Shown here: one piece after another, positions 17,796 to 27,832 of the stretch | Numbering within the stretch: position 1 is the first letter of the stretch | Layout: the number at the start of each line of letters is the position of its first letter | Origin: Prauserella salsuginis | GTDB taxonomy: Bacteria > Actinomycetota > Actinomycetes > Mycobacteriales > Pseudonocardiaceae | Length of the DNA stretch: 64,000 nt | Assembly (NCBI RefSeq): GCF_024648885.1 | Contig: NZ_JANBBF010000013.1 | Span: 1 to 64,000 of the forward strand | Direction of reading: 5' to 3' | Notes under the pieces: model-generated | Database searches by the model: none | Told to the model about the DNA's origin: nothing | What the model saw: only the letters and a program-made list of their open reading frames with translations | Position numbers and translations under genes: made by a program

Positions 17796-19502
17796 TCAGC
17801 CGATTTCCTCTTCGGGATTGCTGGCACTGACGACATGGCGAAGGCGTTTCATCTCGCGCCAGCGTTCGCCCGCGGGGCGGTAACCACTGCCGGGGCCCGC
17901 ATAGTCGTTGGCATCGTTGACCGCGGACAGGGTCTCCAGCTCGGGCGTCAGGATCGCCGAGGTGTGCAGCAGATCGCCGGACACCCGGTGCCGCAGCACC
18001 GACAGCAACGTCCGGGCCATGTCGCTGTAGCCGGACGCCTCGAGCGCCTTGATCACGTCGAGTCCGGTGATCCCCCGGTCCATGACCGACTGGGCGGCCT
18101 TGAGGTCTTCCAGCACGTCCCGCATCGGCAGGTCCTGGCTGCCGTGCGCGTACGTGGCTGCCTCGACCTCCTTGTCGGTGATGGCCGGCAGTCCGAGCTG
18201 GGCGAACACGGCCTGCAACGCGCGGGCGGCCCTGCTACGCGCGGCCAGCAGTTCCTCCTCCGGAACGTGCCGCAGCGCGCCGTCCACCTGCAGATCGCGC
18301 TGGATGGTGTTCCAGTCGTCGTAGTCGGTGGAGTCCAGGTTGGAGCCGGCGAACATGTTGTCGTAGTTGGGCACCGCCGAGTAGCCGGAGCACACGAAGT
18401 CCGTGCCCGACAGCAGCTGCGGCAGCAGCCGCGCGGTGCGGCGCATGTCCGAGTGCGAGAACGACTGGTCGTTGCCGGAGGCGCATTCGAGGTCGGCCGT
18501 GCTGGCGAGCAGGTTCTCCGCCAGCACCGCGCGGATACCCGCCGGTACGGCGCCCGGCACGCCGATACAGCTGATCGAACCGTTCTGCAGCCCCTGCACA
18601 CCTGCGCCCTTCGCGACGAGGATGCAGCGGATCTCCAGGTACAGCATCGAGCGGCCCTCGGCGTTGCCCATCTGCACCTCGGAGCCGGTGCCCGAGGTGA
18701 AGCGCATCTTGATGCCCCGCGAGGCGTACGCCGAAGCCAGGAACGCCTTCGACCACGGCGTGTCGTCGCCGTCGCAGAACACCGGCTCCGTGCCGTAGAC
18801 GGAGATCGTCTCCGCGTAGGCGGTGATGCCGCGCATGCCGAGCTCCAGCTCCGTGGCCTCTTCGAGAGCGCACTGGGTGAGCGCGCCCGGCGTGCCGGCC
18901 AATGCTCCGACCTGCAGCGCGATCGCCACGAGCGGCGCGTAGCGCACCACACCGAGCGTCGTCTCCAACTCCCGGAACCCGCGCAGCGACGCCTCGGCCG
19001 CCTCGGCGGCGACCTGCACCGGGTTGTCGCGCGCGCTCGTGGAATGCGCCTGGTTGGCGGGTGTGCGCCGGGCGCGCATCTTCTGCAGCGCCTGCATCAT
19101 CTCGACGACGTTCATCGTCTTGACGACCTCGAGCAGCGCGGCGGGCGTCAGACCGCCCGCGACCTCGACGACCTCCGACCGCGTCACCGTGGGGTCGACC
19201 AGCATGCGCGCCACCTCGACCGGTTCGAGCGACATGGCGCGTTCGGCCACCGACACGTCGATCGCGTGATCGGCGATGAACTGGTCGAGGAAGTCGAACT
19301 CGGCACGCGGCTTGCCGTCCATCTCCACGATGACGCCGTCGGTCACCCGCACGCTCGGCGCCGGGTCGTACGGGCTGTCCATCGCGACCATGCCGACCTC
19401 GGGCCACTCCTCGACGAACCCGTCGAGGTTGACCGGACGCTCTTCGAGCGCCTCGGTGCGCTTGGATTTCGGACTCGATACCGGAAGCGGTTCCGCAGTC
19501 AT
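17796..19502 (-). CDS. pduC: B12-dependent diol/glycerol dehydratase, large (catalytic) subunit
   Basis: 568 residues against about 555 in characterised enzymes. Diagnostic stretches are [63 protein letters not shown] and [19 protein letters not shown]-like. These form the (beta/alpha)8 barrel that dehydrates 1,2-propanediol, glycerol or ethanediol to an aldehyde by a radical mechanism. ATG 19502 follows AAGGAG. Substrate preference cannot be read from the sequence by eye. No encapsulation-type N-terminal peptides or shell genes are seen near it. Confidence 0.94.
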   Translation of the reverse strand: MTAEPLPVSSPKSKRTEALEERPVNLDGFVEEWPEVGMVAMDSPYDPAPSVRVTDGVIVEMDGKPRAEFDFLDQFIADHAIDVSVAERAMSLEPVEVARMLVDPTVTRSEVVEVAGGLTPAALLEVVKTMNVVEMMQALQKMRARRTPANQAHSTSARDNPVQVAAEAAEASLRGFRELETTLGVVRYAPLVAIALQVGALAGTPGALTQCALEEATELELGMRGITAYAETISVYGTEPVFCDGDDTPWSKAFLASAYASRGIKMRFTSGTGSEVQMGNAEGRSMLYLEIRCILVAKGAGVQGLQNGSISCIGVPGAVPAGIRAVLAENLLASTADLECASGNDQSFSHSDMRRTARLLPQLLSGTDFVCSGYSAVPNYDNMFAGSNLDSTDYDDWNTIQRDLQVDGALRHVPEEELLAARSRAARALQAVFAQLGLPAITDKEVEAATYAHGSQDLPMRDVLEDLKAAQSVMDRGITGLDVIKALEASGYSDMARTLLSVLRHRVSGDLLHTSAILTPELETLSAVNDANDYAGPGSGYRPAGERWREMKRLRHVVSASNPEEEIG

Positions 19503-19632
19503 CGTCGGATCTCCTTGCTGCGTGCGGAGGTTGAGTTGTTCCGGGGCTGAGCTGTTCCGGGGCTGGGTTGTTTTGGGGCTGGGCTGCAGTGGGACTGAGC
19601 TGAGCCTTTTCGGGGCTGCGCTCTCCCGGACT

Positions 19633-19704
19633 GTGGAGCTGGGCCGGGTTGTGGAGCTGTGCCGGGTTGTGGAGCTGTGCCGGGTTGTGGAGCTGTGCCG
19701 GAGG
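19633..19704 (+). repeat. four tandem 18-bp repeats inside the dehydratase operon
   Basis: Four head-to-tail copies of GTGGAGCTGTGCCGGGTT begin at 19633, 19651, 19669 and 19687; the first has one change and the last diverges at its end. They fill part of the 297-bp gap between the small- and large-subunit genes. That gap is otherwise G/T-rich on the plus strand and holds no credible gene. Confidence 0.9.
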
Positions 19705-19799
19705 AACACCCTCCCGAAGGAGCCGATTCGCCAGCTGGGCGACGCGTGCCCCTACCCGGTGGCGAGTCGTCCCGACTGCGGCAGCCCTGGCCGGTGGTG

Positions 19800-20234
19800 T
19801 CAGGCCAGGATGTCGCGGCGCTCGTAGACGTCGGCGGCCTCGCGCACCAGTTCGGCGCACAGGGTCGCCGAGTACTCGCGTTCGAGCCGGTCGGCGATGT
19901 CGGTCAGCTGCTGTTTCGTCGACGCGTTCGGTCGCAGCGAGTTGTAGATCGACAGGACGAGGTCGTCCGGCAACGCGGTCAGCTCGGCGGCGCGGCGGAA
20001 GTTGCGTGCCAGCTGGGTACGGCCCACCTGCTCGGCGATCTGTGCCTGCAACCGCAGCGTGTCAGGGGAGATGCGCAGGTCTTCGGCGGCGACGTCGCCG
20101 GAGAGCACAGCCTGCATTGTCAGCTCGTCGATCGGTTTACCCGTCGGAGTGCGGAGCAGCTCCGGCCGATGGGCCGCGAGCGGATAGTCGCGCCCCGGGT
20201 CGAGTTCCACCTGGTCGGGAAGCGTCACCGCCAT
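19800..20234 (-). CDS. pduE: B12-dependent diol/glycerol dehydratase, small subunit
   Basis: 144 residues with the small-subunit core DYPLAAHRPELLRTPTGKPIDELTMQAVLSG, ISPDTLRLQAQIAEQVGRTQLARNFRRAAELTALPD and the basic helix end YNSLRPNASTKQQL. It is first in the operon, whereas E-type subunit genes normally follow C and D; the order here is E-C-D. ATG 20234 has GCAGGTG just upstream. The promoter and a paired operator repeat lie within about 90 bp upstream. Confidence 0.92.
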   Translation of the reverse strand: MAVTLPDQVELDPGRDYPLAAHRPELLRTPTGKPIDELTMQAVLSGDVAAEDLRISPDTLRLQAQIAEQVGRTQLARNFRRAAELTALPDDLVLSIYNSLRPNASTKQQLTDIADRLEREYSATLCAELVREAADVYERRDILA

Positions 20235-20302
20235 CACCTGCCTTCGTCTGTGAAGCCGGTATCGGGTGTCGAATCTATGTGCAGCGAATCTAGGTTCGGG
20301 GA

Positions 20303-20322
20303 CGTTGCACCAACGTTGCACC
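20303..20322 (-). promoter_or_regulatory. paired 9-bp operator repeat upstream of the dehydratase operon
   Basis: On the minus strand GGTGCAACG occurs twice, starting 11 bp apart (plus-strand copies 20303-20311 and 20314-20322). That is about one helical turn, 70-90 bp upstream of the small-subunit start. The same spaced pair is found before the aldehyde dehydrogenase gene at 22108-22127. The expected binder is the GAF/winged-helix regulator encoded between them; this is inference. Confidence 0.65.
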
Positions 20323-20443
20323 CGACGTGGCGGGCGCCCCGCGTCGTACGCGGTGTTCGGTTGTGGATCGCCGACGGCGGCCCGTGGGTGGCCACCGTCG
20401 ACCGTCGGCCTGCGGGGACCGTCAACGGTCACCGCACGCCTCG

Positions 20444-21970
20444 TCAGTCATCGTCGTCGCTGTCGAGCAGCCAGGCCAGCCGGGCGTCCGCGACCGGGCG
20501 ACGCGGGTCGCCCGCCGGAAGGACGCGCGTGAGGTGTTCGAACACCTCGACGTCGTCGCGGCCGGGTTCCCCCTCGGACAGCGACCACAGGGCATCGGGG
20601 TCGCCGCTGTCGAGGACGGCCGTGCGCAGGGCCACGGTGCGCTGTTCGCGTTCCGCCCTGATCGTCGGCGATTCCGACCGGGGCAGCAGCGGTGCGGTCG
20701 CGATCGAGGCCGCGGTCACGACCTCGCCCGCGGCGAGGGCGTCGCGTACTCGCAGGAAGTCGGCGTCGACGTCGGCGGAAAGCCGGTACGGCTTGGCGAG
20801 CAACGCATCGCCGAGCTCGGTACGCAACCGGTGCACCTCGGCGCGCACCGTCGTGGGGTTTCCTGCGTCGCCGTAGAGGTGCAACGCCAGTTGCTCCGCG
20901 GTCAGCCCTCCGGGATGTAGCGCCAGCAGCGCGAGAATCTCCGCCCTGCGCAGCGTCAACGGCACGGTGCGACCGCCCAGCTGCGCCTCGGGCGCCGAGC
21001 CGAGGAACGATAGCCGCAGGGTCGGCGCAGCCGGGCGCGTGGAGATCGTCTTCCCGCCCTTGCGCGGCAGCCGGAGCAGGTACCCGCCCGACAGCGGTTC
21101 GAGCAGCGCCTCGCGGCCGTCCAGGTCGATCCGGTCGCTGTCGGGGTCGACGGCGACGCGGTGGGGGAACGTGCCGAGCGGATTCGCGGCGATGACCCTG
21201 CCGGACGTCGTGAGCAGGGCGCCCGGTTCGCCGCCGAGTCGTTCGAGACGGGGCAGGTTCCGCCTGCGCAGGCGTTCGTCGGCGTCCTCCATACGCAGCC
21301 GCAGGTGGTTCTCCGCGACCTGCGCGGTGGCGTTGACCAGCGACACCATCGCCGGATGCAGCGTGTCCAGCCTGCCGCTGACGTCGATGGCGCCCAGCAC
21401 CCTGCCGGTGTCGGGGTCGTGGATCGGGGCCGCGGCGCACGTCCACGAGTGGTAGGTGCGCACGAGGTGCTCGGCAGAGTAGATCTGCACCGGTGTGTTC
21501 GTGGCGAGGGCGGTCCCCATGGCGTTGGTGCCGATCGCCGACTCGGCCCAGCGCGTGCCCTCGCGCAGCCCGACGGAGTCCGCCAGCCTGCACACTCCGG
21601 AAGGGCCCTCCCGCCACAGGATCGTGCCGTCGGCGTCGGTGACAATCGTGATGTGCTGCGCCTCGTCGGCGATGCTCACCAGCAGTTCCCGCAGCGGTGG
21701 CAGCACCGTGTGCAGGGGGTGGGATTCGCGCACGTCGTCGATCTCGTCGTCGTCGTACACCAGCGGTGGCAGATAGTCGTCGGGATCCACGCCGGTCGCC
21801 AGTGACCGGCGCCAGGACTCCGAGATGACCGTCCGCGGTGCCGCCCGACCGCTCGCGCCGCCGATCTCCTCGTCACTGAGCGCGGCGTCGCGGATCTGCT
21901 GCAGCACTCGCTGCTGAGCGATCGGATCCGACGCGCTGTGCAGTGCGTTCGGGGCGGGTTGGGATCTCAT
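20444..21970 (-). CDS. GAF-domain transcriptional regulator with C-terminal winged helix
   Basis: 508 residues. The N-terminal [18 protein letters not shown] and GAF-like region ([61 protein letters not shown]) match the AcoR-type sensor half. The C-terminal half has no AAA+ or Fis domain. It carries instead a winged-helix-type region ([31 protein letters not shown]...[13 protein letters not shown]) as found in actinobacterial regulators beside aldehyde dehydrogenase genes. It is divergent from that gene and upstream of the dehydratase operon, so it probably senses an aldehyde or alcohol and controls both. Confidence 0.85.
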   Translation of the reverse strand: MRSQPAPNALHSASDPIAQQRVLQQIRDAALSDEEIGGASGRAAPRTVISESWRRSLATGVDPDDYLPPLVYDDDEIDDVRESHPLHTVLPPLRELLVSIADEAQHITIVTDADGTILWREGPSGVCRLADSVGLREGTRWAESAIGTNAMGTALATNTPVQIYSAEHLVRTYHSWTCAAAPIHDPDTGRVLGAIDVSGRLDTLHPAMVSLVNATAQVAENHLRLRMEDADERLRRRNLPRLERLGGEPGALLTTSGRVIAANPLGTFPHRVAVDPDSDRIDLDGREALLEPLSGGYLLRLPRKGGKTISTRPAAPTLRLSFLGSAPEAQLGGRTVPLTLRRAEILALLALHPGGLTAEQLALHLYGDAGNPTTVRAEVHRLRTELGDALLAKPYRLSADVDADFLRVRDALAAGEVVTAASIATAPLLPRSESPTIRAEREQRTVALRTAVLDSGDPDALWSLSEGEPGRDDVEVFEHLTRVLPAGDPRRPVADARLAWLLDSDDDD

Positions 21971-22107
21971 GGACACTCCGCTACGGCGACGGTGACGGGC
22001 GGTGCTGTCGTTCGAGCATGCCCCGCTCGCGCTGCCGAGGGCAAGCAAATGACACGAGGTGCCCCTTGGTGCCACCCGCCCGGTGCGCCGCACGTCGCAG
22101 GCGTGCT

Positions 22108-22127
22108 GGTGCAACGCGCCTGCAACG
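22108..22127 (+). promoter_or_regulatory. paired operator repeat upstream of the aldehyde dehydrogenase gene
   Basis: GGTGCAACG at 22108-22116 is followed by CCTGCAACG at 22119-22127, again with an 11-bp period, 60 bp before the ATG of the aldehyde dehydrogenase gene. The first copy is identical to the repeats before the dehydratase operon; the second differs in two leading bases. Confidence 0.65.
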
Positions 22128-22186
22128 TGGCGCTTCCTACGTTCGGCGTCGAAGGCAGTGAAATCGAGCAGAGAGGCTCTTTTCGG

Positions 22187-23710
<1,524 letters not shown>

Positions 23711-23715
23711 CGGCC

Positions 23716-24090
23716 ATGAGCAGAGTGGATCTCACCGACGCCGCGGCGGACCTGCTGCGACAACTGGCCGGCGAGCACGGGCCGCTGATGTTCCACCAGT
23801 CCGGCGGCTGCTGTGACGGCAGCGCTCCCATGTGCTATCCGGCCGGTGAGTTCCGCACCGGCGAGGCGGACGTCCACCTCGGCGACCTCGACGTCGCCGG
23901 GGTGGCCGATCCCGTTCCGGTGTGGATGTCGCGGGCGCAGTTCGAGTACTGGCAGCACACGCACCTGACCATCGACGTGGTGAGCGGGCGTGGCAGCGGA
24001 TTCTCGCTCGAGGCGCCGGAGGGCGTGCGGTTCCTGATCCGTTCGCGGTTGCTGACCGACGACGAACTCGCCGAGATCGGACGGTCCTGA
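23716..24090 (+). CDS. DUF779 protein, aldehyde dehydrogenase partner
   Basis: 124 residues with the DUF779 core GPLMFHQSGGCCDGSAPMCYP, VWMSRAQFEYWQHTHLTIDVV and GFSLEAPEGVRFLIRSR. The function is not known, but the gene is regularly found directly behind ExaC/AldA-type aldehyde dehydrogenases, here with a 5-bp gap. Three Cys in a SGGCCDGSAPMC cluster suggest metal or redox chemistry. Confidence 0.9.
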   Translation: MSRVDLTDAAADLLRQLAGEHGPLMFHQSGGCCDGSAPMCYPAGEFRTGEADVHLGDLDVAGVADPVPVWMSRAQFEYWQHTHLTIDVVSGRGSGFSLEAPEGVRFLIRSRLLTDDELAEIGRS

Positions 24091-24135
24091 CCCCGGCTGT
24101 CCGGCCGATCCTCGAACCCCGCCCACCCCGACCCG

Positions 24136-24188
24136 CGAGGCCCGTCCGCCGATGAGTCCACTATGGACGTACCGGCGGGCGGGCCTCG
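24136..24188. terminator. hairpin terminator after the aldehyde dehydrogenase operon
   Basis: 24136-24150 pairs with 24174-24188 (15 bp, one G-T pair). The 23-base loop itself contains a GTCC/GGAC mini-stem. It sits in the 305-bp convergent gap 24091-24395 between DUF779 and the AcoR-like regulator; nothing else credible was seen in that gap. Confidence 0.7.
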
Positions 24189-24395
24189 TGCCACGTTTCG
24201 CCTGCGGCGCGGCACCGCGACCCGACACCCTGGCCCGACACCGTGATCCGGTGTCGGGACCCGATGCCGTGGGCTGCGCTCCGGCGAGGGGAGGACTTGT
24301 CGCTCCCGCCCACCGCCACCCGCACGGACGCGCTCCGCGCGGCAGGATCGCTCTCCACCCCCAAGGTGCGCTCGAGGGCGGGCGTCCCGGATCGC

Positions 24396-25847
24396 TCACG
24401 GGGCGCGGTCGGGGACCGTGATGCGGTACTGGCGGATCTTGCGGTAGATCGTGGCCCTGCCGAGGCCCAGTTGCTCGGCCGCCTCGCTGACGGTCGTGCC
24501 CGGTTCGGTCAGGCAGCGAACGATCTCGTCGCGTTCCACCGACTGCAACCTGGTCAGCGGATGGCCCGGTCCGGTGAACACTTCGGTTGCCAGGTGGTGG
24601 AGGTCGATGCGGTCGGTCCTGGCCGCGGCCTCGCGGACGACCCGGCGGAGACTGCGGACGTTGCCAGGCCAGTCGAAGCCGGTCAGCGTCCGGGCGGCAG
24701 CAGGGGTGAAGTCGATCTCGCGACCCCGGGCCTGGTGGGCGAAATGCCTGGCCAGCGGCATGATGTCGGCGGGGCGGAACCGCAGGGCCGGCACTTCGAC
24801 GACCACGTCGACCAGCTCGCGGAGCTCGGTCGGCAGCGTGTCCGCCGAGGCGGCGGTGACCACGTAGGGCTGGACGCCGTCGGTGGCCCGCACCCGGGTG
24901 AACAACTGCGCGAGCTCGGTCGTCGCCCACGCGGGTAGGCTGTCGACCCCGGACACGATCACACAGGTGCTCTCCTTACCGAGTTCGGGAACCCACAGCT
25001 CGAACCACGACTCGACGTCCTCGGGCGTGGGCGGCCGAGCGCTCAGTACCCGTTCGCGGCGCAGTTCGCGGCGCGCCAGGGACGCGAGTGCGGTCTTGCC
25101 GGTACCCGGTTCGCCGACCACGGCGACCGCCAGGCCGCGCCGGAACGCCGTGCGCGCCTCGGCGAACGCGCTGCGCCATCCCGCCGTGGGCAGGCCCTCC
25201 TCGGGTGCGCGCGAGCGGTCGGCGTAGACGCGGAACACCTCGCCGTGCGGGGTGGGAGGAGCGGCCCTGCCGGTTCCCCTGGCCAGCATCAACGCCGACG
25301 TGTTGGCCGCCGCCGACTGCGCCAGCGCCATCAGCAGTTCCGGCGCGGAATCGGACCAGGTCGTGAGGTTGACGCTGCCCGCGACGTCGCCCGTGGGGTC
25401 GACCACCGGTGCTGCCGCGCACGTGTATCCGCGCAGGCCGGTGCAGTAGTGCTCGTCGGCGCGCACCAGCGACGGCGCGCGGTCGGCCAGCGCGAGTCCG
25501 AGGCCGTTCGTGCCGGCGTTGCGCTCGGCGAAGTAGAAACCCGGGGCGAGGTGCACGCGGTCCAGTGAGCGGTTGATCGTGGCGTCCTCCGACAGCCTGC
25601 TCAGTACGAGCCCGTCGGGGTCGGTGATCATCATGCTGACCGGTTCGTTCGCCAGTGTCCGCTGCAGGCCGCGCAGTACCTCGTTGCCGCATTCGTACAG
25701 CAGCGATTCGGTGTCGACCGACCCCGTGAACACGGGCCGGATCTCGTCGGCCGCAAGGCCGTAGCGCTCGCTGCGGCGCCAGGATGCGCGGAGCCGTGGT
25801 GCTCCGCCCTGCGGGCCCGCGGAGAGCGCGAAGTCGTCGCGGTGCAT
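24396..25847 (-). CDS. AcoR/MimR-like regulator with degenerate sigma-54-type AAA+ domain
   Basis: 483 residues: an N-terminal GAF-like sensor (residues about 60-205, with FAERNAGTNGLGLALAD and GYTCAAAPVVDPTGDVAGSVNL). A central ATPase region follows with Walker A GEPGTGKTALASL and a Walker-B-like CVIVSGVDSLP. The C-terminal Fis-type helix-turn-helix is TVSEAAEQLGLGRATIYRKIRQY. The GAFTGA loop that contacts sigma-54 is missing, fitting actinobacteria, which lack that sigma factor. It is divergent from the amidohydrolase/ADH operon and resembles MimR, activator of propane-monooxygenase genes; the likely targets are the divergent genes. Confidence 0.87.
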   Translation of the reverse strand: MHRDDFALSAGPQGGAPRLRASWRRSERYGLAADEIRPVFTGSVDTESLLYECGNEVLRGLQRTLANEPVSMMITDPDGLVLSRLSEDATINRSLDRVHLAPGFYFAERNAGTNGLGLALADRAPSLVRADEHYCTGLRGYTCAAAPVVDPTGDVAGSVNLTTWSDSAPELLMALAQSAAANTSALMLARGTGRAAPPTPHGEVFRVYADRSRAPEEGLPTAGWRSAFAEARTAFRRGLAVAVVGEPGTGKTALASLARRELRRERVLSARPPTPEDVESWFELWVPELGKESTCVIVSGVDSLPAWATTELAQLFTRVRATDGVQPYVVTAASADTLPTELRELVDVVVEVPALRFRPADIMPLARHFAHQARGREIDFTPAAARTLTGFDWPGNVRSLRRVVREAAARTDRIDLHHLATEVFTGPGHPLTRLQSVERDEIVRCLTEPGTTVSEAAEQLGLGRATIYRKIRQYRITVPDRAP

Positions 25848-25922
25848 GTGAGCCTCCCGAGCGCGTCATTGCGCCTTCCCGAGTCAGACAACCACAGCGT
25901 GCCCCGAACCTCAGCGGTCCAG

Positions 25923-25941
25923 GTGTCTCAAAGTGAGACAC
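25923..25941. promoter_or_regulatory. perfect palindrome between regulator and amidohydrolase operon
   Basis: GTGTCTCA-AAG-TGAGACAC: 8-bp arms with a 3-bp centre, 75 bp before the regulator start and 80 bp before the amidohydrolase start. It is placed and shaped like an upstream activator site for the AcoR-like protein. Binding is inferred. Confidence 0.7.
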
Positions 25942-26021
25942 GCATGGGGTCCCGGGGACTCCCGGGCGCTCGTAGCGTTCCCGCACCACGTGCCACCGGC
26001 GCCACGTACGGGAGGAGACCC

Positions 26022-27053
26022 ATGTACACCAAGGACGGCGAGAAGTACTTCATTCTCGACGCGCACGTAGCACTCTGGGACGCCCGTCCCGAGAATCAGC
26101 GCAACATCCACGGGAAGCAGTTCATCGACTGCTTCTACGACTATCACCGCAACCTCAGCCCGGAATCCGAGGTGTGGCCGTACGAGGAGTACCTGTATCA
26201 GGGCGGGGAGCGGCTGATGCGCGACCTGTTCACCGACGGCTACGTGGACCACGCGATCTTCCAGCCCGCGCTGCTGAGCGCGTTCTACAACAACGGGTTC
26301 GGCCAGACGGAGGAGGCGTTCGCGCTCGCGCAGCGGCATCCGGACAAGCTGACCTACAACCACTGCTGGGACCCGCGGTTCGAGCAGGCGGGACTCGACC
26401 AGCTCAAGCGCGACGCCGAGCGGTTCGGGCTGAAGGGCGTCAAGCTCTACACGGCCGAGTGGCAGGGGGATTCGCGCGGCTACAAGCTCGACGACCCGTG
26501 GTCGTACCGGTATCTGGAGGCCTGCCAGGAACTGGGCATCCGCAACATCCACATCCACAAGGGCCCGACGATCCGCCCGCTCGACCGAGACGCCTTCGAC
26601 GTGGCCGACATCGACAAGGTCGCCACGGACTTCACTGATCTGAACATCATCGTCGAGCACTGCGGATTGCCGCGGCTCGAGGACTTCTGCTGGATCGCCA
26701 CGCAGGAACCGAACGTGCACGCGGGCCTGGCGGTGGCCATGCCGTTCATCCACTCGCGGCCGCGCTATTTCGCCCAGATCATCGGCGAGTTGCTGTACTG
26801 GCTGGACGAGGACCGCATCCAGTTCTCCAGTGACTACGCGATCTGGACGCCGAAGTGGCTCGTGGAGCAGTTCGTCGACTTCCAGATCCCGGAGGACATG
26901 GTCGAGTACGCGCCGCTGACCACGGCGCAGAAGAAGAAGATCCTCGGGCTGAACGCGGCGAAGATGTACGACATCGACGTGCCCGCCGAATGCCGGTTGC
27001 CCTCCGGCGAGGACTCCACCGGCAACAAGACCGAAGCCGTGGCGGTGGCCTGA
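26022..27053 (+). CDS. amidohydrolase-family protein of the propane-monooxygenase-cluster type
   Basis: 343 residues with a TIM-barrel amidohydrolase_2 pattern: KYFILDAHVALWDARPENQ, then FIDCFYDYHRNLSPES, NIHIHKGPTIRPLDRDAF, IIVEHCGLPRLEDF and IQFSSDYAIWTPKW. The early metal motif, normally His-x-His, reads H15-V-A17, so one ligand appears missing. The other His and Asp positions are present. Relatives sit directly after mimABCD/prmABCD monooxygenase genes, where their function is unproven. ATG 26022 follows GGAGGAGA. Its stop overlaps the next start (TGATG). Confidence 0.85.
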   Translation: MYTKDGEKYFILDAHVALWDARPENQRNIHGKQFIDCFYDYHRNLSPESEVWPYEEYLYQGGERLMRDLFTDGYVDHAIFQPALLSAFYNNGFGQTEEAFALAQRHPDKLTYNHCWDPRFEQAGLDQLKRDAERFGLKGVKLYTAEWQGDSRGYKLDDPWSYRYLEACQELGIRNIHIHKGPTIRPLDRDAFDVADIDKVATDFTDLNIIVEHCGLPRLEDFCWIATQEPNVHAGLAVAMPFIHSRPRYFAQIIGELLYWLDEDRIQFSSDYAIWTPKWLVEQFVDFQIPEDMVEYAPLTTAQKKKILGLNAAKMYDIDVPAECRLPSGEDSTGNKTEAVAVA

Positions 27054-27832
27054 TGGGTGCCGCGACGAACGAGCCGGCCGGCGCGGATGCCGCTGCCGTG
27101 GTGGGATCCGCGGCTGATGCGCCGCTGCTGGAGCGGGCACGTGCGGCGCTGGGCACCGTCGTCGATCCCGAACTCGACGAGCCGATCACCGACCTCGGAT
27201 TCGTCCGGTCGATGGACGTCGCCGACGGTGAACTGGTGGTGCACCTGCGGCTGCCGACGTCGTTCTGCGCACCCAACTTCGCCTACCTCATGGCGTCGGA
27301 CGCGAAGGACGCGCTGCTCGCACTCGGCGTCGCGGCCACGGTGCGGCTCGACGACCACCACGATTCGGAGATCATCAACCGCGGGCTGGCCGCCGACGCC
27401 GGTTACCGCGGCACGTTCGGCGACGAGGCCGACGAGGACCTCGACGACCTGCGGCTGACGTTCCGCCGCAAAGCGCACACCGCGGCGATGGAACGGGCGC
27501 TCACGCGGTACCTGCGTGCCCATCCCGACCTGCCGGAGGAGGGCCTGCACGCGGTCACTCTCGGCGACCTGCCCGCCGACGACGCCACCCGCGCGCTGCT
27601 GCGGCACCGCCGCACGCTCGGGCTGTCCACCGCGGCCGACCGGCCCGCGCTGATCGGCCCGGACGGTGAGTCCTGCTCACCGGAGGACGTGCCGTGGCGA
27701 TTGCGGGTCGCGCGTTCGCTGCGCGTGTCGATGGACGGCAACGCGCATTTCTGCCGCGGTCTGCTGCGTACCCGTTACCCCGATTCGGCGGCCGACCAGT
27801 CGCCCCGAGCATTCCAGGAGAAGGTGTCATGA
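27053..27832 (+). CDS. DUF59/MIP18-domain protein
   Basis: 259 residues. Residues about 25-105 match the DUF59 iron-sulfur assembly domain (RARAALGTVVDPELDEPITDLGFVRS, LRLPTSFCAPNFAYLMASDA); the rest is a long extension seen in the version from propane-oxidation clusters. It probably helps maturation of a metalloenzyme, but the monooxygenase it usually accompanies is absent. The gene overlaps both neighbours (1 base and 4 bases), so it is tightly coupled. Confidence 0.82.
   Translation: MGAATNEPAGADAAAVVGSAADAPLLERARAALGTVVDPELDEPITDLGFVRSMDVADGELVVHLRLPTSFCAPNFAYLMASDAKDALLALGVAATVRLDDHHDSEIINRGLAADAGYRGTFGDEADEDLDDLRLTFRRKAHTAAMERALTRYLRAHPDLPEEGLHAVTLGDLPADDATRALLRHRRTLGLSTAADRPALIGPDGESCSPEDVPWRLRVARSLRVSMDGNAHFCRGLLRTRYPDSAADQSPRAFQEKVS

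Noticed and set aside
14574-20234. Lysine 5,6- or ornithine aminomutase reading of the B12 operon
   Set aside because: The actin-like ATPase could suggest MutL/OraX types, but [10 protein letters not shown] and the three-subunit layout are specific for diol/glycerol dehydratase and its reactivase.
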